A stretch of DNA of 64,000 bases from JBAYIE01 sp965279165 (GCA_965279165.1 OZ257140.1:1550001-1614000), one strand, 5' to 3'; counted from the first letter of the stretch, positions 1 through 9,594 are shown. A program made the numbers and translations. The notes: generated by a model not told the origin, from the letters alone.

Positions 1-1
1 T

Positions 2-2284
2 TATGGAGGACGAATCAATGCTATTACAGGTTACGATAAAGGAGGCGACACCTCTCGAATCTTCATCGCAACCGAAAGTGCCAACTCTGTTTTTTATGCC
101 GATGTGGTTACCAATCCGGCTTCGAGTACCTCCGCAAGTTTCTCTGATTTTACCGTAATGCCCGGTTTAAATGCTGCGGCCAACTATGGAAGTATTTCCA
201 ATTTGTATGCACACGAAGGTTCAGGAATGGTGTTTTTTACTTATGGCGATAAGCTTTTAAGTGCTAGTACTTCATCCTCTACAGTCAATACGGTTTCTTC
301 TTCAGGCAACCATTATATGCAAATCAAAGGCAATACCATGCTTTATTTTAAACAAGGAACAAGCAACACCTTTAACTTTGGCACCCTAAACTCATCCGGT
401 ACTTTTACCGCCGGAACTGGTTCACCATTGCTCACAACCATTACCGGTTCACCATCTATTTATATCCATCCGGTTAATAACAAAGTATACCTTTTTGTTG
501 CAGGTTCATTTAGTACCGCACCAAAATTATACCGCTCGTCTGATGCATATACGGCATTATCTGCAACCACTACATTCACCGATATTTCTCCAACAACTTT
601 AGGAACAACAGTTGAGTGGAGAGCTTGTGGAATCGGTCCGGATGGTAGGGTATTTATCGGTGGCTCAACCAGCACAACAAAATATTCGGCTCATACCGAC
701 AACGATACTGCATGGTATTCGGCAACCACGAATATTGCAGGAGTTGCTGATACCCGTTACGCTTTCGGTGGAACCGGTTCTAACTATTATGTATATTTTT
801 CTTCTTCTTATAATACCCATCGTGGAGATAGTGGATATTGGAAAAATTATGGTGATCCCGGTGGGTTCGAAACCCATCCAAACGATGGTGATGTATACAC
901 GGATCCAAATGACAGCAATGTGGTTTATATGACAACCGATCAAGGTATCGGTGCCTCTACCAACAGAGGTTCAACCATTTTTGAAATCGACGAAGGTGTG
1001 GAAGCAGTGCAGGTTAATGATTTTGACATGACCACAGATAAAAATACAGCATGGATTGCTTCAAAAGCAGGAGTAAGAAAAGTAAGTAATTACAAAACAT
1101 CCAAACAATGGACCCCTGCTATGTTTCCAAATGGAGACGGGTCTCCTTATTATTCAGCTGAAATGAGCAACAACGATACCAATACCGTTTATGTTGGAAA
1201 TCTTCGTGTGTATAAAACAACCAATGGTTCGAGTTGGTCGCAAATCTTTTCGCCGGAGAATGCTCCTTATAATTATGGTGCTGTTGGTGCCAGAGTAGAA
1301 ACCATCGAAGTTTGTGACTATGATCCAAACACCATTTTTGCAGGTTATTATATTGAGGGTACAACCAAAGGTGGATTGTATTATTCAACCAACGGTGGTA
1401 CAAATTGGAATATTTTATACCTGCATGCAAGTTCGGGATATAATGATGTGGATGTTTGGGATATCGTATTTAACAAAGAGGGAGCCGATACCGTTGCTTA
1501 TGTTGGAGTTGACTATGATGTAGCCGCAGCAACAGGTAGAAGTATATATAAATTAACCAAATCAGGAAGCACTTGGACTCCTGCTCAAGATATGAATGCT
1601 GCAACCACAAGCACCGGAACAACCATAGTTGTTACCATACGCGATTTACATAAATCATCAACCGGAGATACTTTATTTGCTACCGGAACAGATGCCGGAA
1701 CAAACCATCCTGTTGCATATTATAAGCCAATTACCGCAACAGGGAAATGGACGCCTTATACCACATCCGGATTTCCAATCGTTGCCGGTAAAAAAGGTTC
1801 TGCAGTAACCCTCGGTATAGATACGGTTTACTGTGCGGTTGATAATGAAATTTATATTTATCCAACTGCTGGAACAGCTTGGTCACTTGGATATTCGTAT
1901 CCGGTAGGCACACAAATTAATTTCCTTTACTACGACGAATTGTTAGCCGGAACAGGAACCGGTTTGTATGGACATATAGGCAACGGTGGTAGTACAGGCT
2001 TAAATGAACAATCGATTAAAGGACAAGAATCAATCATAAGTGCTTTTCCAAATCCTGCAGGAAATACTTCTACTATCCAATATAAAGTTGCTAAAACAGG
2101 AAATGTTGGTATGCGGGTTTTTGATGTGAATGGAAAAGAAATTGCCGTTTTGGTTAATGAGAATAAGCAAGCCGGTGCATATGAAGCAAATTTCAATAGC
2201 AGAGAATTGCCTAACGGTTTATACTTTATTCAGGTAACTACTTCCGATTGTCAACAAACCATCAAAATGGTGATAAACAAATAA
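2..2284 (+). CDS. T9SS-secreted beta-propeller-like protein, 3' part (5' end outside window)
   Basis: The reading frame is open from base 2, so the start lies upstream of the window; the GTG at 104 is only an internal Val codon. About 760 residues are visible. They are rich in Ser, Thr, Gly, Asn and Tyr and carry Asp-box-like motifs (TNGGTNW, TTNGSSW) as in sialidase/sortilin-type beta-propellers. The last ~80 residues form a type A T9SS sorting domain: SAFPNPAGNTS near its start, then GMRVFDVNGKE and LPNGLYFIQV. Such proteins cross the outer membrane through the T9SS and are anchored or released. Substrate and function cannot be read from the sequence. A clear terminator follows. The secretion call is firm; the propeller call is inference from motif spacing. 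Confidence 0.85.
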   Translation, partial: YGGRINAITGYDKGGDTSRIFIATESANSVFYADVVTNPASSTSASFSDFTVMPGLNAAANYGSISNLYAHEGSGMVFFTYGDKLLSASTSSSTVNTVSSSGNHYMQIKGNTMLYFKQGTSNTFNFGTLNSSGTFTAGTGSPLLTTITGSPSIYIHPVNNKVYLFVAGSFSTAPKLYRSSDAYTALSATTTFTDISPTTLGTTVEWRACGIGPDGRVFIGGSTSTTKYSAHTDNDTAWYSATTNIAGVADTRYAFGGTGSNYYVYFSSSYNTHRGDSGYWKNYGDPGGFETHPNDGDVYTDPNDSNVVYMTTDQGIGASTNRGSTIFEIDEGVEAVQVNDFDMTTDKNTAWIASKAGVRKVSNYKTSKQWTPAMFPNGDGSPYYSAEMSNNDTNTVYVGNLRVYKTTNGSSWSQIFSPENAPYNYGAVGARVETIEVCDYDPNTIFAGYYIEGTTKGGLYYSTNGGTNWNILYLHASSGYNDVDVWDIVFNKEGADTVAYVGVDYDVAAATGRSIYKLTKSGSTWTPAQDMNAATTSTGTTIVVTIRDLHKSSTGDTLFATGTDAGTNHPVAYYKPITATGKWTPYTTSGFPIVAGKKGSAVTLGIDTVYCAVDNEIYIYPTAGTAWSLGYSYPVGTQINFLYYDELLAGTGTGLYGHIGNGGSTGLNEQSIKGQESIISAFPNPAGNTSTIQYKVAKTGNVGMRVFDVNGKEIAVLVNENKQAGAYEANFNSRELPNGLYFIQVTTSDCQQTIKMVINK

Positions 2285-2302
2285 AGAATTCGAAAAAATT
2301 TA

Positions 2303-2339
2303 AAATCCCGTTTTCTGTTTCAGGAAACGGGATTTTTTT
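2303..2339 (+). terminator. Rho-independent terminator after the secreted protein
   Basis: An 11-bp perfect stem (AAATCCCGTTT at 2303-2313 with AAACGGGATTT at 2325-2335) encloses an 11-base loop and is followed by a T run to 2339. It lies 19 bases after the stop codon, which isolates the secreted-protein gene from the efflux operon downstream. Confidence 0.9.
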
Positions 2340-2514
2340 GTTGACAGACACTTGAAGTTAGGCTTGCGCTTTGCTCGCGGATAAGCTCGTTTCAATCTCT
2401 GCCCGAAATCCAATATTCTTAATGCATGTAATTTTTCAAAAAAATCCCTCGAAACAATTTAACCCTTTCGTCGTTTCTTTACTATTATATGGCTTTAAGT
2501 ATTGAATTAATTTT

Positions 2515-2522
2515 TAGCTTTG
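2515..2522 (+). promoter_or_regulatory. Candidate -7 box for the RND efflux operon
   Basis: TAGCTTTG matches the Bacteroidota -7 consensus TAnnTTTG exactly and ends six bases before the ATG at 2529. If used, transcription would start at or very near the start codon. No convincing -33 TTG is seen at the usual distance, so the call rests on one box. Confidence 0.35.
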
Positions 2523-2528
2523 GAACTT

Positions 2529-3584
2529 ATGACTATTAAACGCTTTATTTGGATACTTATAGCATTAATTGTATTCGGTATTATTGTTATACCGAAATTA
2601 ATAAACCGGAATAAAAAAGAAATCTCCGCTAAACCTTCCGGTAAAAACACACCCATTAAAGTGAGTGTATTTGTTGCTGCTGTTGAACCATCCTCTGAAT
2701 TTATAAAAGTAAGCGGAAATGTGCTTGCGATGGAGGAAGTGGAATTAAGAAGCGAAACCCAAGGCCGCGTAGTTAAAATCGGCTTCGATGAAGGTACGGA
2801 AGTTAGTAAAGGACAGTTGCTGGTTAAAATAAATGATGCCGATTTACAAGCCCAGTTAAAACGTGCCATTTCAACCCAAAAGCTAAAAAGCGAAACGGAA
2901 AAAAGAAATAAACCGCTTTTGGAAAAGGGAGCCATTAGCCAGGAGGTGTACGATAATTCCTTCAGCGAATTAAATGCCGTTAACGCAGATGTGGATTTGA
3001 TACGCGAACAAATCCGTAAAACAGAAATCAGAGCACCATTCAGTGGTTCCATTGGTTTGAGGTATATCAGTGAAGGAAGTTATGTTACCAATGCAAGTAA
3101 AATTGCATCCATTCATACCTTAGATAAAGTTAAACTTGAATTTTCTGTTTCTGAAAAATATGCTTCTCGACTTACCAAAGGAAGTAAAATTACCTTTACC
3201 GTTGAAGGCATGGACACAACCTATTTGGCACAAATCTATGCCATAGAACCACAAGTAAATGCAGCTACAAGAAATGTTCTCATGCGGGCAATTTGCGACA
3301 ACAAACAACACCGTATTTTACCGGGTGCATTTGCAAGCATCAAAGTTGATTTGGGTTTAAACACCAACACCTTAATGATACCTACCCAATCGGTAGTTCC
3401 AATTTTAAAAGGTCATAAAGTTTATGTTGTTCATGGAGATTCCGCCACCGAAAAAAAGGTTAAAATTGGAAACCGCAACGATACCCGTATCGAAATAAAA
3501 GAAGGTTTATCACCCGGCGACTCCGTAATTGTAAATGGTGTAATGTATATGCGCCAAGGAAGTAAAATAATATTAGGTAAATAA
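2529..3584 (+). CDS. RND efflux periplasmic adaptor (membrane fusion protein)
   Basis: This 351-residue adaptor would bridge an inner-membrane RND pump and an outer-membrane TolC channel. It has one N-terminal membrane segment (about residues 5-22), a split lipoyl-like domain (GRVVKIGFDEGTEVSKG near residue 85, and TEIRAPFSGSIG near 167), a short helical hairpin between the halves, and beta-barrel and membrane-proximal domains to the end (IPTQSVVP, GLSPGDSVIVNG). I start it at the ATG at 2529; a TTG three codons upstream is less likely. It is the first gene of an adaptor-pump-channel operon. The family call is firm; the exported compound is unknown. Confidence 0.93.
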   Translation: MTIKRFIWILIALIVFGIIVIPKLINRNKKEISAKPSGKNTPIKVSVFVAAVEPSSEFIKVSGNVLAMEEVELRSETQGRVVKIGFDEGTEVSKGQLLVKINDADLQAQLKRAISTQKLKSETEKRNKPLLEKGAISQEVYDNSFSELNAVNADVDLIREQIRKTEIRAPFSGSIGLRYISEGSYVTNASKIASIHTLDKVKLEFSVSEKYASRLTKGSKITFTVEGMDTTYLAQIYAIEPQVNAATRNVLMRAICDNKQHRILPGAFASIKVDLGLNTNTLMIPTQSVVPILKGHKVYVVHGDSATEKKVKIGNRNDTRIEIKEGLSPGDSVIVNGVMYMRQGSKIILGK

Positions 3585-3597
3585 TAATTACATACAC

Positions 3598-3637
3598 CTC
3601 AACACTTCAACACCTCAATACTTCAACACCTCCCCAA
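3598..3637 (+). repeat. Degenerate 8-bp tandem array (YTCAACAC family)
   Basis: Four octamers in exact register (CTCAACAC, TTCAACAC, CTCAATAC, TTCAACAC) plus a decayed fifth fill the 52-bp gap between adaptor and pump and run up to the pump's ATG. The same octamer family recurs at 8395-8442. Confidence 0.8.
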
Positions 3638-6600
3638 TGAGCCTCAGCACCACCAGCATCAACCGACCTGTACTGGCAACCGTAATGTCAATCATTATTG
3701 TTTTGTTTGGCGCTATCGCTTTCAATTTTCTTGGGGTAAGAGAATTTCCTTCCATCGATCCACCTGTTATCACCGTTCGAACATCTTATACTGGCGCTAA
3801 TCCCGAAATTATTGAATCACAAATTACCGAACCGCTCGAAAAAGCAATCAATGGAATTTCGGGCATTCGTTCCATTTCGTCTTCCAGTAATTTAGGTAAT
3901 AGTGTAATTACGGTTGAGTTCGACTTAAACGAAAACCTAGAAGCCGCAGCCAATGATGTTAGAGATAAGGTTTCACAGGCTGTTCGACAACTACCACAAG
4001 ATATCGATGCTCCGCCGGTCGTTAGTAAAGCAGATGCAAATTCAGATGCAATATTGTCGATGACCATACAAAGCAATACACGTTCGCAATTAGAAGTAAA
4101 CGACTATGCAGAAAATGTTTTATTGGAAAGATTGCAAACCATTCCCGGTGTAAGTACGATTCAGATCTGGGGTCAAAAAAAATATGCCATGCGGTTATGG
4201 CTCGATCCGGTTAAAATGGCTGCCTTTAAAATTACTCCGTTGGATATTAAATCAGCTCTCGATAGAGAAAATATAGAACTGCCGGGAGGTAAAATTGAAG
4301 GAAACAATACCGAACTTTCGGTAAAAACTGCAGGTCGATTATCTACCACCGAAGAATTTAACCAGGTTATAATTCGCTCTGATGAAATGGAAGTTATCCG
4401 ACTAAAAGATATCGGTGAAGCCATGCTAGGTGCTGAAAATGAAGAAACCGCCTTAAAAGAATCCGGTGTACCAATGATAGGTTTGGCTTTGGTACCTCTG
4501 CCCGGTGCAAACTATATCGAGATTTCGGATGAGTTTTATAAACGATTTGATCAAATTAAAAAAGACGTGCCATCGGATATTCAACTCAATATGGCACTCG
4601 ACAATACTAAGTTTATTAAAACTTCTATTAATGAAGTTGAAGAAACTTTATTAATTGCTTTTTTACTTGTGGTTTTAATCATTTACTTGTTTTTCAGAGA
4701 CTGGTTAATTGCCCTTCGACCCTTAATTGATATTCCGGTTTCCTTGATTGGTGCATTCTTTATCATGTACCTATTCGGATTTTCTATCAATATTCTAACC
4801 TTATTAGCCATTGTACTTGCAACAGGACTCGTTGTTGATGATGGCATTGTTGTTACGGAAAATATATTCAAGAAAATAGAACAAGGCTATTCACCAAAAG
4901 AAGCAGCAATAAAAGGTTCGAATGAAATATTCTTTGCGGTAATTTCAACTTCACTTACGCTTGCGGTTGTGTTCTTACCTATTATATTTCTTCCCGGTTT
5001 CGTTGGCAGATTATTTCGTGAATTTGGCGTTGTTGTTGCCGGTGCAGTTATCATTTCTGCTTTTGTTTCGCTCACTTTAACACCAATGTTAAATGTTAAA
5101 CTTACCAGAGGTAACCACAAACATTCTCGTTTTTATGAAATTACAGAACCATTTTTTGTAAACCTGAATAATGGATATGCTCAATTACTAAACAAGTTTA
5201 TGAACAAGAGATGGTTGGCTATTGTTATTCTTATTTTTTCTATTGGATTAATTGGACTAATTGCAACCGAATTACAATCAGAACTTGCCCCATTAGACGA
5301 CAGAAGTGTGATGCGCATTAGCGCAACTGCACCCGAAGGTGCATCTTATGAATACACCGATCATTATCTCGATAAATTACAATTACTCATCCAGGATTCT
5401 GTTCCGGAAAGAAATATTTTATTAACGGTTACTGCTCCCGGATTTATGGGAAGCGGTGCTGTAAATACAGGATTTGCACGTATCATGTTAAAAAAACCGG
5501 AAGAAAGAAATCGTTCGCAAAATCAAATTGCGCAAATGCTTTCCCGCAATATTGTAAACTTAACAGAAGCTAAAGCTTTTGTAATACAAGATCAAACCAT
5601 TAGTGGTAGCGGAGGTTCAAGAGCAGGTTTACCGGTACAGTTTATTTTACAGAACCAGGATTTTAACCGCATCCAAGAAAATCTGCCTAAATTTTTAGAA
5701 GCAGTAAATAAGAATCCTACTTTTCAAGGGGTGGATGTAAACCTAAAGTTTAATCGGCCTGAATTGGTAATTGAAATCGAAAGAGAGAAAGCCCAAAACC
5801 TTGGAGTTAGTGTACAAAATATTGCCCAAACATTGCAGTTTGCATACGGTGGTGTGAGATACGGATATTTTACCATGAAAGGAAAACAATACCAGATTGT
5901 TGGCCAGGTTAACCGAGAAAATCGAGACGAACCCGTCGATTTACAATCTCTTTATGTTAGAAGCAATTCAGGCGAATTGGTACAATTGGATAATGTGCTT
6001 AGTGTAAAAGAACAAAGTAGTCCTCCTCAACTATACCATTTTAACCGATATAAATCGGCAACCGTTTCTGCAGGATTGGCTCCCGGTAAAACCATTGGAG
6101 ATGGAATAGAAGAAATGAATAAAATTGCCGACAATATCCTGGACGAATCTTTTACAACTGACCTAAGTGGACCATCACGAGACTTTGCCGAAAGTTCATC
6201 CAATACATTGTTTGCATTTATATTGGCATTGATTCTTGTTTATTTGGTTCTTGCTGCACAATTCGAAAGTTTTATCGACCCGTTTATTATCATGCTAACC
6301 GTTCCAATGGCTTTGGCAGGAGCATTCTTATCGCTATGGTATTTTGATCAGACATTAAATATTTTTAGTCAGATTGGTATTATTGTTTTACTTGGACTCG
6401 TTACCAAAAATGGAATTCTGATTGTGGAATTTGCAAACCAAAAAAGAGAACATGACGGTTTAACAAAAATGCAGGCTGTAAAAGAGGCTGCAGTATCTAG
6501 GCTTCGCCCGATATTAATGACAAGTCTTGCAACTATATTAGGCGCCTTACCAATAGCATTGGCAATTGGCGCGGGGGCAAAAAGCAGGATGTCGTTAGGT

Positions 6601-6747
6601 ATTGTTGTAATTGGTGGTTTACTTTTTTCCGGTTTTCTAACCTTGTTTGTAATACCTGCTGTTTATAGTTTTTTATCCAGAAGTGGTATTAGAAAAAAGA
6701 AAGATTCCATCATCATAAATGAAGAAGTTGAAAATTATGTGGGATAA
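3637..6747 (+). CDS. RND (HAE1-type) multidrug efflux pump, inner-membrane permease
   Basis: At 1036 residues this has the usual length of AcrB/MexB-type proton-driven pumps. The N-terminus (NRPVLATVMSIIIVLFG) is the first membrane helix. The proton-relay acidic pair in helix 4 is Asp401-Asp402 in LVVDDGIVVTENI, and the basic partner in helix 10 is Lys924 in GLVTKNGILIVEFA. Two large periplasmic loops separate two six-helix bundles, as expected. It follows the adaptor by 52 bp and overlaps the TolC gene by 29 bp, so the three are co-transcribed. Family and mechanism are well supported; the substrate (drug, bile-type amphiphile, lipid or metabolite) is not determined. Confidence 0.97.
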   Translation: MSLSTTSINRPVLATVMSIIIVLFGAIAFNFLGVREFPSIDPPVITVRTSYTGANPEIIESQITEPLEKAINGISGIRSISSSSNLGNSVITVEFDLNENLEAAANDVRDKVSQAVRQLPQDIDAPPVVSKADANSDAILSMTIQSNTRSQLEVNDYAENVLLERLQTIPGVSTIQIWGQKKYAMRLWLDPVKMAAFKITPLDIKSALDRENIELPGGKIEGNNTELSVKTAGRLSTTEEFNQVIIRSDEMEVIRLKDIGEAMLGAENEETALKESGVPMIGLALVPLPGANYIEISDEFYKRFDQIKKDVPSDIQLNMALDNTKFIKTSINEVEETLLIAFLLVVLIIYLFFRDWLIALRPLIDIPVSLIGAFFIMYLFGFSINILTLLAIVLATGLVVDDGIVVTENIFKKIEQGYSPKEAAIKGSNEIFFAVISTSLTLAVVFLPIIFLPGFVGRLFREFGVVVAGAVIISAFVSLTLTPMLNVKLTRGNHKHSRFYEITEPFFVNLNNGYAQLLNKFMNKRWLAIVILIFSIGLIGLIATELQSELAPLDDRSVMRISATAPEGASYEYTDHYLDKLQLLIQDSVPERNILLTVTAPGFMGSGAVNTGFARIMLKKPEERNRSQNQIAQMLSRNIVNLTEAKAFVIQDQTISGSGGSRAGLPVQFILQNQDFNRIQENLPKFLEAVNKNPTFQGVDVNLKFNRPELVIEIEREKAQNLGVSVQNIAQTLQFAYGGVRYGYFTMKGKQYQIVGQVNRENRDEPVDLQSLYVRSNSGELVQLDNVLSVKEQSSPPQLYHFNRYKSATVSAGLAPGKTIGDGIEEMNKIADNILDESFTTDLSGPSRDFAESSSNTLFAFILALILVYLVLAAQFESFIDPFIIMLTVPMALAGAFLSLWYFDQTLNIFSQIGIIVLLGLVTKNGILIVEFANQKREHDGLTKMQAVKEAAVSRLRPILMTSLATILGALPIALAIGAGAKSRMSLGIVVIGGLLFSGFLTLFVIPAVYSFLSRSGIRKKKDSIIINEEVENYVG

Positions 6748-8095
6748 TTTCTATCAAAAAAAATCTAATATCAGTTTGGTCGCAGTGAAAAGTGTCCTTC
6801 CTAAATTATTGCTTGGACTTCTGATTTTATCAAATTCAAACGCTTTCACCCAACCGGTAATGACTTTAAAAGAAGCACTGGATATTGCATTACAAAACAA
6901 TTACTCCATTCAGATTGCACGAACCGACGCAGAAATTGCTTCCAATAACAATACCCCCGGTGCTGCAGGAATGTTGCCTCAGGTAACAGGTACAGCGGTT
7001 CAGGATAACCAAGTATTAGATACGCGACAAAAATTTTTAAGTGGTAGCGAGAACAACCGAACTGGCGCGCAAAACAATTCTTTAAACTCAAGTGTGGAAT
7101 TGGGATGGAATATTTTCGATGGAATGAAAATGTTCGCAACCAAAAACAAACTCGAAGAATTACAAAAAATCGGAGAGCTACGTATGCGTTCCAATATCGA
7201 ACTGGTATTTGTTCGCGTGATACGTGCTTATACCGATGTGATGTTGTACAAAGCACAAATTCGTGCCGGAAAAGAATTAGCCGAAAACAGTGAAAAGCGT
7301 TTAAAACTTGCCGATGATATGTACAAGGCCGGGAAAAGCGCGCGTACCGAATGGTTGCGGGCCCAGGTAGATTTAAATACCGATAAATCGGCATTGATGC
7401 GAACAGAAAATGCCTATACAAATTCTAAAATAAACCTGAATCAACTCCTTGCAAGAGATCTAAATACACCATTTGATGTTCCTGATTCAGTTGCTGAATT
7501 TACAGATTACAAACTCGAAGAATTACTGAACAAAGCTGAATCTCAAAATGCAGGTCTGCTGGTTGCAAAGAAAAACCAACAAGTTAGTTTACTTGGCATA
7601 CGCGAAATCCGTGCCGAACGATTTCCTCAGCTTCAATTGAGAGGAGGATACAACTATAACCGATTGGAATCACAAGCCGGTTTCCTTCAGTCATCACAAA
7701 ACCAAGGATTTCATTATGGAGCCGGAATAAGCATTAACCTCTTTAATGGTTTTGAAGTAAACAGAAGACTGCAGAATGCCGGAATCACTGCAAAAGCAAG
7801 CGAATTGATTTATAAGGATTCTGCATTGCGTGTACAAAATGCAATTACACAAGCTTACAATACTTATGTAGTTAGCAAGAACCTGATTGTTTTTGAAAAA
7901 GAAAATGTGGAAATCGCCCGTCAGAATTATGATATTTCTAACGAACAATTTAAAGTTGGCGTAATCACGTCTCTTGATTTGCGTTTTGCCCAACAAAATT
8001 TACTGAATAGCGAATTGCGATTATTCAACGCACAATATGAAACAAAATTAAATGAAACCGAATTGCTACGGTTGTCGGGAGAACTCGTTAAATGA
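6719..8095 (+). CDS. TolC-family outer-membrane efflux channel
   Basis: This outer-membrane factor of up to 458 residues would complete the tripartite pump. A hydrophobic signal segment (LPKLLLGLLILSNSNAF) ends near residue 45, followed by the typical first motif LKEALDIALQNNYSI. Two related halves follow, each with long alpha-helical stretches (for example LKLADDMYKAGKSARTEWL and ISNEQFKVGVITSLDLRFA). Start codons at 6719 and 6737 are both possible; either overlaps the pump gene. The stop codon lies inside the first unit of a heptamer array. The family call is firm. Confidence 0.94.
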   Translation: MKKLKIMWDNFYQKKSNISLVAVKSVLPKLLLGLLILSNSNAFTQPVMTLKEALDIALQNNYSIQIARTDAEIASNNNTPGAAGMLPQVTGTAVQDNQVLDTRQKFLSGSENNRTGAQNNSLNSSVELGWNIFDGMKMFATKNKLEELQKIGELRMRSNIELVFVRVIRAYTDVMLYKAQIRAGKELAENSEKRLKLADDMYKAGKSARTEWLRAQVDLNTDKSALMRTENAYTNSKINLNQLLARDLNTPFDVPDSVAEFTDYKLEELLNKAESQNAGLLVAKKNQQVSLLGIREIRAERFPQLQLRGGYNYNRLESQAGFLQSSQNQGFHYGAGISINLFNGFEVNRRLQNAGITAKASELIYKDSALRVQNAITQAYNTYVVSKNLIVFEKENVEIARQNYDISNEQFKVGVITSLDLRFAQQNLLNSELRLFNAQYETKLNETELLRLSGELVK

Positions 8096-8149
8096 GATAT
8101 AAGTTATGAGATATGAGTTATAAGTTATGAGATATAAGATACGTGCTAG
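8094..8149. repeat. Degenerate heptamer array (GAGATAT / AAGTTAT family)
   Basis: Seven 7-bp units in exact register start inside the tolC stop codon: GAGATAT, AAGTTAT, GAGATAT, GAGTTAT, AAGTTAT, GAGATAT, AAGATAC; an eighth (GTGCTAG) is decayed. The same family occurs in reverse complement at 61481-61522. Together with the arrays at 8280 and 8395 this fills most of the gene-free stretch 8096-8446. Confidence 0.85.
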
Positions 8150-8279
8150 TGAGCTAGATTGGTTTGGAGAGTTAAATTTTATTACGAATTACGGATTTTG
8201 CTAGTAGGTTAAATGAACATGGGTCTATTCATTCGAGCTGTTTAATATAATATAAGGCTATGATTAAGAAAATACAACC

Positions 8280-8370
8280 GTGAACTGTGAAACGTGAACC
8301 GAAAACTGTGAACCGTAAACTGTGAACTGTGAACCGAAAACCGTGAACCATGAACGGAAAACAATAAACT
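8280..8370. repeat. Degenerate heptamer array (GTGAACY / GAAAACY family)
   Basis: Thirteen consecutive 7-bp units in register: GTGAACT, GTGAAAC, GTGAACC, GAAAACT, GTGAACC, GTAAACT, GTGAACT, GTGAACC, GAAAACC, GTGAACC, ATGAACG, GAAAACA, ATAAACT. No frame is conserved and 7 is not a multiple of 3, so coding is unlikely. Confidence 0.88.
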
Positions 8371-8394
8371 GTATTACCGAGACCACCTTAACTC

Positions 8395-8442
8395 CTCAAC
8401 ACTTTAACACTTCAACACCTCAACACTTCAACACCTCAACCC
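8395..8442. repeat. Degenerate 8-bp tandem array (YTCAACAC family)
   Basis: Six octamers in register (CTCAACAC, TTTAACAC, TTCAACAC, CTCAACAC, TTCAACAC, CTCAACCC) end five bases before the desaturase stop codon. They belong to the same family as the array at 3598-3637. Confidence 0.85.
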
Positions 8443-8446
8443 TGCT

Positions 8447-9190
8447 CTACTTTCCGCTCGACTTCAATGGAATCAACTTAATCATTCCAATTTTATCAAA
8501 CAATCTCATCACCGGATAAACGGGATCAAATTCCCACCATTTAAATGCGAAATTTGGGCGGGCTCCGGCATGGTGGTGGTTATTCTGGAATAATTCACCC
8601 AGCATAAGGAAATCAAAAATCAAGGTATTTTTTGAATGATCCGGTTCATCGTAATTGCGGTATCCGTATTTATGTCCGGCCCAATTAACTACAGCTCCCT
8701 GTACAGGTCCGATTAAAAAATGGATTGGCAACAATAAAAACATCCACCACTGGGTGGCAAATACCATGTAAAAAGCAATATATGCAAACGCAAATCCAAG
8801 TCGTGAAAACCACGAATCAGCAATTCTATCAATCTTAGGATATACCGGATATCCTTTTAAAAACTTTTCTTCAACATCCAAGGTACCACGCAATACGCCA
8901 TTGTATACAGCACGGGTATGCCACATCATGCTAAATACTTCTTTGAAAAACATAGGAGTATGCGGATCTTTTTCTGTATCACTATAAGCATGGTGCATGC
9001 GATGTAAGATTGCATATGCCCTCGCATTCAAATAAGATGTTCCTTGGGTTATCCAAGCATATATATACCAAAATTTTTCCCAAAACGGACTCATGGTATA
9101 CATCTTATGAGCAGCATAGCGATGTAAATAAAAGGTTTGTCCAAACAACGATAAATACCAGTGACCTATAAAAAATAATAATATTGCCAT
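8447..9190 (-). CDS. Membrane fatty-acid (acyl-CoA) desaturase
   Basis: This 247-residue integral-membrane di-iron enzyme would insert a cis double bond in fatty acyl chains, probably tuning membrane fluidity. The histidine clusters are HRYAAH (23-28), HRMHH (63-67), WAGHKYG (near 173) and NNHHHAG (near 205). Hydrophobic stretches lie at 1-20, 38-50 and 145-175. It is shorter than delta-9 enzymes of about 300 residues because the N-terminus is brief, but all iron-ligand regions are present. An exact TAnnTTTG box on the minus strand lies at 9209-9216, 18 bases before the ATG. Regiospecificity and thioester carrier cannot be told. Confidence 0.92.
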   Translation of the reverse strand: MAILLFFIGHWYLSLFGQTFYLHRYAAHKMYTMSPFWEKFWYIYAWITQGTSYLNARAYAILHRMHHAYSDTEKDPHTPMFFKEVFSMMWHTRAVYNGVLRGTLDVEEKFLKGYPVYPKIDRIADSWFSRLGFAFAYIAFYMVFATQWWMFLLLPIHFLIGPVQGAVVNWAGHKYGYRNYDEPDHSKNTLIFDFLMLGELFQNNHHHAGARPNFAFKWWEFDPVYPVMRLFDKIGMIKLIPLKSSGK

Positions 9191-9257
9191 GTTCTAATTT
9201 AAAGGGTGCAAATTTAACCAATTCTTCCCTAAATTAACATGAAAATTGTCATGTGAA

Positions 9258-9569
9258 TCACCTATTTTCATTTCTGTACCGTATTTTCTGTAGTTCCCTT
9301 TCAATTATCAAATCAGCAAGCATAGGCGCAATTTTATTGGGATCGCTTTGGGCAAAACAGGCTTTTACATGCTTTTCGTTAACATCAATACGATACAAAA
9401 TGTGCAATAACCTTTCCATTTCATGCAACAACAAATACACAATTCTTTCGGTCAGATGCTCTTTTATGGCATACATATCTTTTAATTGTATAAATGTATC
9501 GTCATCAAATACCTTTTGCAGGTATTGCACCGCGGGTAACAACGATTCAGGTCCGGTTCTGTCTTCCAT
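9258..9569 (-). CDS. Small helical protein of unknown function (103 aa)
   Basis: I do not recognise this family. The frame could extend to 9635, but that would place the start inside the ssb terminator, so I start at the ATG at 9569 (product begins MEDRTGPESLL). The protein is mostly helical and charged, with no signal peptide, membrane segment or cysteine cluster; LTERIVYLLLHEMERLLHI looks like an amphipathic helix. It lies between desaturase and ssb on the same strand. An exact TAnnTTTG box ends four bases before the ATG. It is likely real given its clean codon pattern, terminator and promoter context. Confidence 0.65.
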   Translation of the reverse strand: MEDRTGPESLLPAVQYLQKVFDDDTFIQLKDMYAIKEHLTERIVYLLLHEMERLLHILYRIDVNEKHVKACFAQSDPNKIAPMLADLIIERELQKIRYRNENR

Positions 9570-9573
9570 GATA

Positions 9574-9581
9574 CAAAGGTA
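9574..9581 (-). promoter_or_regulatory. Candidate -7 box, possibly for a leaderless transcript
   Basis: The minus strand reads TACCTTTG, an exact TAnnTTTG match ending four bases before the ATG at 9569. No clear -33 element is visible. Confidence 0.35.
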
Positions 9582-9594
9582 TATACTATGGAAG

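Noticed and set aside
104..106. GTG as start of the first gene
   Set aside because: The frame is open to the window edge with the same composition, so the codon is internal.
6846..7421. 191-residue minus-strand ORF inside tolC
   Set aside because: Antisense to a well-supported TolC gene, with no recognisable domain.
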